In this document: positions 57,136 to 64,000 of the stretch, one piece after another
Layout: each line of letters opens with the position of its first letter
How positions within the stretch are numbered: the first letter of the stretch is position 1
Assembly (NCBI GenBank): GCA_032716605.1
Contig: CM064552.1
Location: 11,564,747-11,628,746, forward strand
Direction: 5' to 3'
Origin: Paralithodes platypus
Lineage: Eukaryota; Arthropoda; Malacostraca; Decapoda; Lithodidae
DNA: 64,000 nucleotides
Notes under the pieces: model-generated
Database searches by the model: none
The model's input: only the letters and a program-made list of their open reading frames with translations
Told to the model about the DNA's origin: nothing
Position numbers and translations under genes: made by a program

Positions 57136-57434
57136 TTAAAAATTATGGGGAGTTTCCTGGACCCCCTTCTCCCTTATGTTTAGTCTCCATTAGCTTTGAG
57201 ATTTAAGGACATTCGCCCCATTAGTTTTGCTCCACTTTTTTATCTATATCAAGACCTTCCATGATACTTAGGTGTCAATGTTTTCCTGGCAAAAGATAGC
57301 AGGCCTGTAATTTAGGAGGAACCGGCCTTTGGCCGGGATTTTTTTTTAAACCGAAAAATGTACAAATTTGTCTTGTGGGTGGTTTTTTTAAGCTTCATAG
57401 AGGTCTAGGGAGCAAACTAAAAACACCCCCTTAA
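57136..57434 (+). mobile_element. Family B MITE (copy B13)
   Basis: ATGGGGAGTTTCCTGGACCC near the start; GGCCTTTGGCC, GAAAAATGTACAAATTTG; AACACCCCCTTAA end. Confidence 0.75.
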
Positions 57435-57664
57435 TTAAAAATAAGAAATAAGGTGGGAAGCTATGGTGCATGTTTAGAGCTAGAAAGAAACACAATACTG
57501 ACAACACGTACACACACATTATAATTATACACTCACACATCAACACACACTTACATTCACATTTACACTCGCATATAATTAGTGAGCAAATTGGATGAAA
57601 ATTATATAAAAGGATAGAGGGATAAGAACAAATATAGACATGTGAAAATATATAGGGCAGAAGA

Positions 57665-58559
57665 AGTAGTGATATAGTGTGGTTGTGGCGGTGGTTGGGG
57701 TGATGATGGTGGCGGTGGTAGGGATGATGGTGGGGGTGTTGATGGTTATGATGGTGGTGGTGTTGGTAGGGGTGATGGAGGTATTGGTAGGGGTTATGGT
57801 AGTGGTGGTGGTAGTGGTAGGGGTGATGGAGGTATTGGTAGGGGTGGTGGTAGGGGTGATGGTGGGGGTGTTGATGGTTACGATGGTGGTGGTGTTGGTA
57901 GGGGTGGTGGGGGGTATTGGTAGGGTTTATGGTAGTGGTGGTGGTGGTAGGGGTGATGGTGGTGGTGTTGGTAGGGTTTATGATAGTGGTGGTGGTGGTG
58001 GTAGGGGTGATGATGGTGTTGGTGTTGGTAGGGGTGATGGGGGTATTGGTTGGGGTTATGGTAGTGGCGGTGGAAGGGGAGATGGTGAGGGGTGTTGATG
58101 GTTATGATGGTGGTGGTGGTGTTGGTAGTGGTGATGGGGGGCAGTGGTAGGGGTTGTGGTGGTGGTAGGGGTGATGAGGGGTATTGGTTGGGGTTATGGT
58201 AGTGGTGGTGGTAGGGGTGATGAGGTGTATTGGTTGGGGTTATGGTAGTGGTGGTGGTAGGGGTGATGGGGGTATTGGTAGGGGTTATGGTAGTGGTGGT
58301 GGTAGGGGTGATGGGGGTATTGGTAGGGGTAATGGTAGTGGTGGTGGTAGGGGTGATGGGGGGTATTGGTTGGGGTTTTGGTAGTGGTGGTGGTAGGGGT
58401 AATGGGGGTATAGGTAGGGGTGGTGGTTGCTGCGGTGGTCATGGTAATGGAGGTAGTAATGCTGTAATGGTAGTAATAACAGTGGTGGTACCGGTAATGA
58501 CAGTGATGATGGTCGTGGTGGTGATGGAGGGAGTGGTGATAGTGATGATGGCAGTGGTA
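57665..58559 (+). repeat. G-rich minisatellite (GGTAGTGGTGGTGGTAGGGG type)
   Basis: GGTAGGGGTGATGG, GGGTATTGGTAGGGG and GTTATGGTAGTGGTGGTGG blocks; a later-homogenised part at 58150-58410 has units of about 60 bp. Confidence 0.9.
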
Positions 58560-58770
58560 TAGTCCGTTTATTCAAGGTTGGGCAGAAATCGTAACCCCTA
58601 ACCTCTCATAACTCAAAAAGGAGTAGAGTAATCGAGCTAATATGCCTACCAGTTAGAAAGACTTGGCTAGGGAATATGTGTATAAATTGACAGTTCATTT
58701 GGTCTAGCCCTTTTTGAGTTACAGAGGTTAGAGGTTACGATTTCTACCCCAGATAGAATGAACGGACTGT
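58560..58770. mobile_element. Family D MITE (copy D2, intact)
   Basis: AGTCCGTTTATTC at the left and GAATGAACGGACT at the right. TIRs extend inward through GTAACCCCTAACCTCT / AGAGGTTAGAGGTTAC and TAACTCAAAAAGG / CCTTTTTGAGTTA. Confidence 0.8.
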
Positions 58771-59040
58771 AGTAGAAGTAGTAAAGGCAGTAGAAGTGAT
58801 AGAGGTATTGATAGTGGTAGTGGTGATGATAGTGGTTGGTGGAGAGATAAATTAAGGTCCTCTCCATTTCCCTGAGGGTGAAGAAGGATGAGCCTGGCAC
58901 ACAATGGCTGTCTTCAGAAGGATAGGCTAAAGGTCGGTACAGTCGGGGTCACACATAACTCAACACCTACAGATACATACAAAGACATTATTATAAACCC
59001 AATGAGTATTAACTAGGGAGACCCAATCAAATAATGCTCC

Positions 59041-59477
59041 TTAACCCTTTCGCTGCGGGTGACGTTCTGGAACGTCCTGGCAAGTTACAGCAATTTCCAG
59101 GCTTTAAAAGCCTGTAAAAAAACGTAAAAATAGAGTGTCAGTGGATGGGAGCGTGAGGGGCCCACCTCCGTCCTTCAGAGCAGCGAGCGGCTCACTGAGG
59201 TAGACTGTCTCTCGCGCGGGTCTCTCTCTCTCTCTCTCTCACACAACAGTGTAGCCAAGCGAGCGAGTGCTACCAAATAGCGGGTTTCCCGCGTTTCACT
59301 GGCACCGCTGCGGGTGAACCAGACCACGTACGGGGCCCGTTCTGGTCTCATTTTGAAGCTATTTTCGCCTAGTTTTTGGCAGAATACAGTTCATTTAATG
59401 CAGATGCTTGATTTATCATTCAGGAGTGCCTGAATATGCCCTAAATAGCCCAAACATAGCCACAGCCAATGGGTTAA
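59041..59477. mobile_element. Family P element, copy P13 (long, distinct interior)
   Basis: TTAACCCTTTCGCTGCGGG at the left; CACAGCCAATGGGTTAA at the right. The interior is GC-rich, with a (CT)n tract at 59222-59240 and GTACGGGGCCCGTTCTGG, unlike the other copies. Confidence 0.65.
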
Positions 59478-59712
59478 ACCTCCATCAAGCTATACAAAAA
59501 TACTCCCTAGACCCCCCTTCGAAATAAAACTGCACATTTTTCGGTAAGAAAAATATCACGGCCATAGGCCGTTTCCTCCTAAAATGCAGGCTCGCTATCG
59601 CTCACCAAGAAAAAATCGACACCTAAATGACAGGAAAGGTCTTATAATTGACAAAGAAATGGAACAAAGGTCTTAAACTCGCCAAAGTAATGAAGGCGAA
59701 CGTCCATAAAAA
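59478..59712 (-). mobile_element. Family B fragment (B14)
   Basis: ACCTCCATCAAGC directly after the P13 TTAA, then TCCCTAGACCCCCCTTC, CACATTTTTCGGTAAG, GCTCGCTATCGCTCACC and CACCTAAATGACAGG. P13 appears to have inserted into this B element. Confidence 0.65.
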
Positions 59713-59946
59713 TAAAATAATATATATAAAACTAATGTGATTGCTTTGACTGTGACCAAGCCGTATCTTATGATCGCTACACATATCCGCAATACTGACT
59801 GTCATCCTAACCCATCAACCTCGGAGTCTCAAACCCCTTGCCTCGGACCTTCAATCATCTACCCCACACCGCCGACCTTTCCCCCACCATACTCTTGGGC
59901 GGCATGCTGTGCGGGGGTTGGATTACGGTAGGATTACGAAATTTAA
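59713..59946. other. Short GC-richer stretch, unassigned
   Basis: One plus frame ends CCAGVGLR before GTAGGA, which could act as a donor, but nothing resembles a known protein. Confidence 0.2.
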
Positions 59947-60075
59947 TTAACCTTTTCAGCATGATGAGGCGTATTTAGTATTATTTTTTATATTTTACAA
60001 ATCAGGCACTCATTCGGCGACTTTATTCAGCTTAGGAAGGAACCTTAGGTATCAGACTGTTAATTGAGATAGACG
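59947..60075. mobile_element. Family P fragment (P14)
   Basis: TTAACCTTTTCAGCATGATG start and GGCGACTTTATTCAGCTTAG inside; the right end is lost. Confidence 0.55.
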
Positions 60076-60273
60076 TTATATGTTTGATCCCTAGAGACTA
60101 TTCTTTAAAACAGAAAATTGTTCTATGTAACGGAAAGTTACACAGGATAGGTTATATCTGCACAATTTTACCAGATAATGCTATACTTTCAATTTACTAA
60201 GAAAACATCGATAAAATCACAGCCTGCAACAGTCGCAAATAAAATTAACAAATTCGCCACCGTATTGAAATGG

Positions 60274-60430
60274 TATGAGAGAGAGAGAGAGTCGGTGTGT
60301 GTGTATGTGTGTGTGTGTATATATACGGTCGCAATAACCCAGAGTACAAGCTGTTGGTCCCATTATTTACACCGTGAGGGGGGGGGGGGGGGGGGTACGG
60401 AGAGAGAGGATTGGGGAGGGGGGGCACAGG
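60274..60430. repeat. (GA)n, (GT)n and poly-G tracts
   Basis: (GA)n at 60278, (GT)n to 60320, poly-G at 60379-60397. Confidence 0.9.
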
Positions 60431-60629
60431 TGGGGTTGTGGAAGAATGGGGGGAGGGGAGCATGGAACACATGACCTTGACCCAGTATATACGTAGTCAG
60501 CCCCCCACCGTGCCTCAAACTCCCCCTGGTCCAAAGCGGTCATGGGCGAGGAGGGGAGCGCTCTTCCCCGCCTCTCCCCCTTTTACTTTCCTTGTGGCTT
60601 CGTATTTTCTGATCGTCTCTTCTTCTGCT

Positions 60630-61560
60630 GCTCTGCCCTTCCTTCCTTTCCTTCCAATATTGTGTTTTTATTTCACTTTTTACTCTATATTCCTTCCTTC
60701 CTCTCCTTCCAATAATGTTTTTAATACCCCTTTTACTCTATATTCCTCTCTTGTTCTCATTGTTTCCCTTTCCTTGTTCAACTCCTTCCTTCCATTCTTT
60801 CCTGATTTTCCTTTGTCCACATTTCCCTCCCTCATCTTTCCCTTTCCTTGTCCAACTCCTTCCTTCCATTCTTTCCTGATTTTCCTTTGTCCACATTTCC
60901 CTCCCTTATCTTCCTCCTTTTTAACCCTATTTCTATTTCGTTAGTATTTGTTTTTGTTTTCATTTTTCTCTTGCTAGTCCATCCGTTCCTGATTTTATTT
61001 TTTCCATATTCTCCTCCCTTCTCTTCCTCTTTTAACCCTACTCCTTTCCCGTTAGTATTTTCTTTTCCTTTCTCTCTTGCTAGTCCATTTTCTTGTTCTT
61101 CAACTCCCTTCCACTTCCTGCTCTTCCATATTTTTCCTGATTGTCCATGTCTATATTTCACTCCCTTTTCTTCCTTCCACCATTTTCTCTTTCCTTTATT
61201 TGTCCTCCCTTCCCCGTACTACTTCCATTTCCATCTAACTTGATATTTATTTTATTTTCTGTCCTTACCATGTTTTTCTTATGTCTCCCCTATTTTCCAT
61301 ATATTCCCTTTACTCCCATTTTCCATTCCACATTTACCCCGTGCAATTGGCCTTACACCCTTACTTTTTTTGTTAACTTGACCATATTTATATTATCCCA
61401 TAGCTTCCTTACCACACACACACACTCTCTCTCTCTCTCTCTCTCTAAATACTATCCATGTCTGATATATTTTGCCATTTGCCTGTTGCTTATATTATTT
61501 CTTTGTCTACCTTTCTCACAAATGTCCAAACCGTCCGTTTGAATTGAATACATATATCTG
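60630..61560 (+). repeat. Degenerate pyrimidine-rich repeat
   Basis: A 65-bp block at about 60766-60835 (TTCCCTTTCCTTGTTCAACT, CATTCTTTCCTGATTTTCC, TTTGTCCACATTTCCCTCCC) is repeated almost exactly at 60838-60906 and more loosely around 61030-61160. (CT)n at 61424-61446. Confidence 0.8.
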
Positions 61561-61666
61561 TCAGACCAGTGATGCTAAAAAAATAAAATAAAAATAAATT
61601 AAATAAAATTGCATGGACAAGTGTGTTAGAGTGACTCCCGGCCATGGTTTTAATCACATGTTCTTA

Positions 61667-61901
61667 TTAACCCTCTCCGACATATTACGCAATGTTGAGC
61701 CTATTATGGATACTTTAAAGCCTTTGTTACCATCAGGGGTATTTAGAAACCTTTAGTTTAGTTACTTCAACCTCTGCAGTTGTCTTTGAGTTAGCTGTGG
61801 GCAGAAAACTAATTTTGGATAGGTAATTATAAGAGTGAGGGAACTCTATTTCTTATTGCTAATCTGGCAACCTCTGCGTCATATGAGCGTGAAAGGGTTA
61901 A
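61667..61901. mobile_element. Family P MITE, copy P15
   Basis: TTAACCCTCTCCGACATATT at the left; ATATGAGCGTGAAAGGGTTAA-type right end. Reverse orientation of P7 and P8. Confidence 0.75.
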
Positions 61902-62099
61902 GTAATTGCAAAAACCAATATCAAACCAGGTGTCTTTTTGGGGGAGGGGCGGTAAACTTATAGACAGCCTAATATTGCTGATTATTCACACAAAAATCAT
62001 AGAGACATATGAAACCACCTACGCATTAAATGATGCAATTCAAACAATATAATACGCAATAACCCGATGTTGTTAAGTAACTGTAGGAGTATCCCTATA

Positions 62100-63410
62100 C
62101 TATATAGGTGTCTAAAAACTTGGCGCTCAACCTATACACTAAATGTGAAGACTATCCAGGGCTACGTATAAATAAATGTATACAAAAATTGGACTATCCT
62201 GGGCTACGCATAAATAGATGTTCTAAAAAAACGGACTAAGTAAGGAGTGAGAGGGAGATGGTTGGAGAGTGAGGCAGGAGGGTGTAGATGATTAATGAGG
62301 GGTGGATTATGGGCGAGGGAGATGGGTGGAGAGTGATGGAGATGGGTGATGAGTGGTGGGTAATGGATAATGGATATGGATAGAGGGCGATGGGTGAGGG
62401 TGCTGAATGATACATAAATATATGTCTAATACCATGGACTCAACCCACTAACTAAATGTCTGTTAAAGCTCCCCACACCACAGTAGCCAAGACTCTCAGA
62501 GTAGCTCAACCGACCAATTACGATCACAATCAATATGCTCCCAGGAGGCTCTTACAAAGGGCTAGAGGCTGGTCGTGGATGAGGGAGGAGGGTGATGGTT
62601 GAGGAACAAAGGTGGAGGGTGAGGAAGGATGGTAGTTTGTGAGGGAGGAGGGTGATGGCTGAAGGAGGAAGGTGGTAGGTGATGAAGATGGTAAGGGAGA
62701 AGGGTGATGGGTGAAGGTGGAGGGTGATAGGTAAAGAAGGAAGGTGGTAGGTGATAGAGATGGGTGAGGTAGGAGGGTGAAGGTGGAGGGTGATAGGGTT
62801 ATAGGTGAAGAAGGAAGGTGGTAGGTCAGGGTGGTTGATGATAGGTAAATAGATGTCTAACACCCTGTACTTGAACCCACTAACTAAAGGGCTGTGAAGG
62901 CTCCCCAGACCACAGTAACCCAGGCTCTCAGAGTAGCTCATCCGCCCAATTAGGGACACAATCAATACGCTCCCAGGCGGCTCCTACAAGGGTAGCGGCT
63001 GGTGGTGGGTAAGGGAGGAGGGTGGTAAATGAGTGAGGTGTTGGGTGAGGGTAAGGGAAGAGGGTTGTAGGTAAGGGTATTGGATGAGGGGTGAGGGTGT
63101 TAGGTGAGGGAAGAGGGATGTAAGTTGGATGAGGGTAAGGGAGGAAGGTTGTACGTGAGGGTTTGGGATGATACGTAAACATGTCTAATACCATGAACTT
63201 CAACTCACTAAGTGGAAGTGAAGACCTAGGTCACAGTAGCCCAGGCTCTCAGAATAGCTCATTCGCCGAATTAATTATATAATCAATACGATCCCAGGAT
63301 GCACCAACAAGGGATAGATGATGATGGTGGGTGAGGGAGAGGGCTGATGGGTAAGGGTGATGGATGAAGGATGAGTATATTGGGTAATGGTTGACACTGA
63401 ACGCTTGAGG
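62100..63410 (-). repeat. Macro-repeat of about 400 bp, three clear units plus a diverged first one
   Basis: Each unit joins a unique-looking 170-bp block (GTCTAATACCATG, CACAGTAGCC(A/C)A(A/G)(G/A)CTCTC, AATCAATA(T/C)GCTCCCAGG) to a purine-rich GGGTGAGGGAGGAGGGTGAT-type minisatellite. Blocks lie near 62410-62570, 62845-63000 and 63175-63310; a remnant precedes at 62110-62230. The minus-strand frames repeat themselves and are not taken as genes. Confidence 0.75.
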
Positions 63411-63880
63411 TGATATGGGCCCTTTACATTTCTTAAAGAGATAACCACAGCTGAAAGTATGGAGGTAGATTTGGTAGGACATTTTTTTTTTTTTTTTAGA
63501 TAATGTGGTATACCCTACTCCAATACACTTGAGTATCTGTTTACTTAATAAAAAAAATAAAAATAAAATGCGTATGCTAGGTATCATGTTGCCGCGGCTC
63601 TTATCTCCGTAAATTTGCCCACTGGAGTCTGTGGTGGTTGAGTTAGCCAACCTGGTACACAGGGACTACTGCAACATCATAAATTGCAAAAACTTGAATA
63701 GCTAACCAGTCATAAATTAGTACATCCAGTAATGAGGAGTTTGAAGCATTGCTGCAAGAATATTTCAATGTCAAAATTTCTCTTCCAAAATAAGATAGCA
63801 TTTTTTTTTCTCACTTTACTAAGGTAATTTTACTTATATTAAGAAGGCATTATAAGAAAAAAGGGTCAAGTCTATATGAA

Positions 63881-63984
63881 TTAACCCTTTGACTTCGAAA
63901 AATACTTCCTAAAATGAATAAAGTAATCTACTGATGGTCGGAATAAAAGTAAATAAATCACCATCGTAAAGTAAAAGGGTCAAG
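63881..63984. mobile_element. Short family P-like element (P16)
   Basis: TTAACCCTTTGACTT at the left; AAGTAAAAGGGTCAA at the right; a further AAAGGGTCAAG lies just before at 63859-63869. Confidence 0.5.
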
Positions 63985-64000
63985 ATATGACGGTCGTGGT

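Noticed and set aside
60411..61560. Long plus-strand frames rich in F, L, P and S
   Set aside because: They translate a pyrimidine-rich degenerate repeat.

Overview
This is eukaryotic, repeat-rich, AT-rich DNA with few and widely spaced exons. The only host gene I can name is MED20, a Mediator subunit: three separated exons on the minus strand, with a 10 kb intron. Dense (CA)n, (GA)n and (TA)n microsatellites, long minisatellites, and DIRS-type, CR1/Jockey-type and restriction-endonuclease-type retroelements suggest an arthropod, most likely a decapod crustacean. That assignment is inference; no species-diagnostic sequence is visible.

Layout. 0-9.7 kb: a tyrosine-recombinase (DIRS-like) fragment, a 5'-truncated LINE (LINE-A, 2.2-3.1 kb), TTAA-ended MITEs, a 140-bp tandem repeat split by a CR1-like LINE (4.9-6.7 kb), a 33-bp minisatellite, and a tRNA-derived SINE whose 3' tail matches LINE-A. 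9.7-22.8 kb: MED20 exons and degenerate exon copies, a second CR1-like copy (13.4-15.4 kb), purine-rich repeats and an old degenerate satellite. 22.85-22.95 kb: an assembly gap. 22.95-26.83 kb: a minus-strand LINE (LINE-C) with a 2A-like ribosome-skipping motif and a PHD-like finger. 27-34 kb: mostly MITEs. 34.6-37.3 kb: the best preserved element, a reverse transcriptase with a C-terminal restriction-like endonuclease, lying inside a (TAG)n microsatellite, followed by extra copies of its 3' end. 37.3-64 kb: minisatellites, long pyrimidine- or purine-biased repeats, more MITEs and LINE fragments.

Two themes stand out. First, about 38 copies or pieces of short elements ending in TTAA occur. 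They form a CCC-starting family (P, piggyBac-like) and two mutually related GGG-starting families (F, long palindromes; B), some nested with TTAA duplications. Second, retroelements depend on each other and on simple repeats: SINE and LINE-A share a tail, CR1 copy 1 sits in a (CA)n tract, the endonuclease-type element sits in (TAG)n, and two LINE-D insertions sit in the same motif of B and F elements. Apart from MED20 I found no convincing host gene; almost all long open frames are low-complexity translations. Family labels (P, F, B, C, D, E, G, H, LINE-A to D) are mine.
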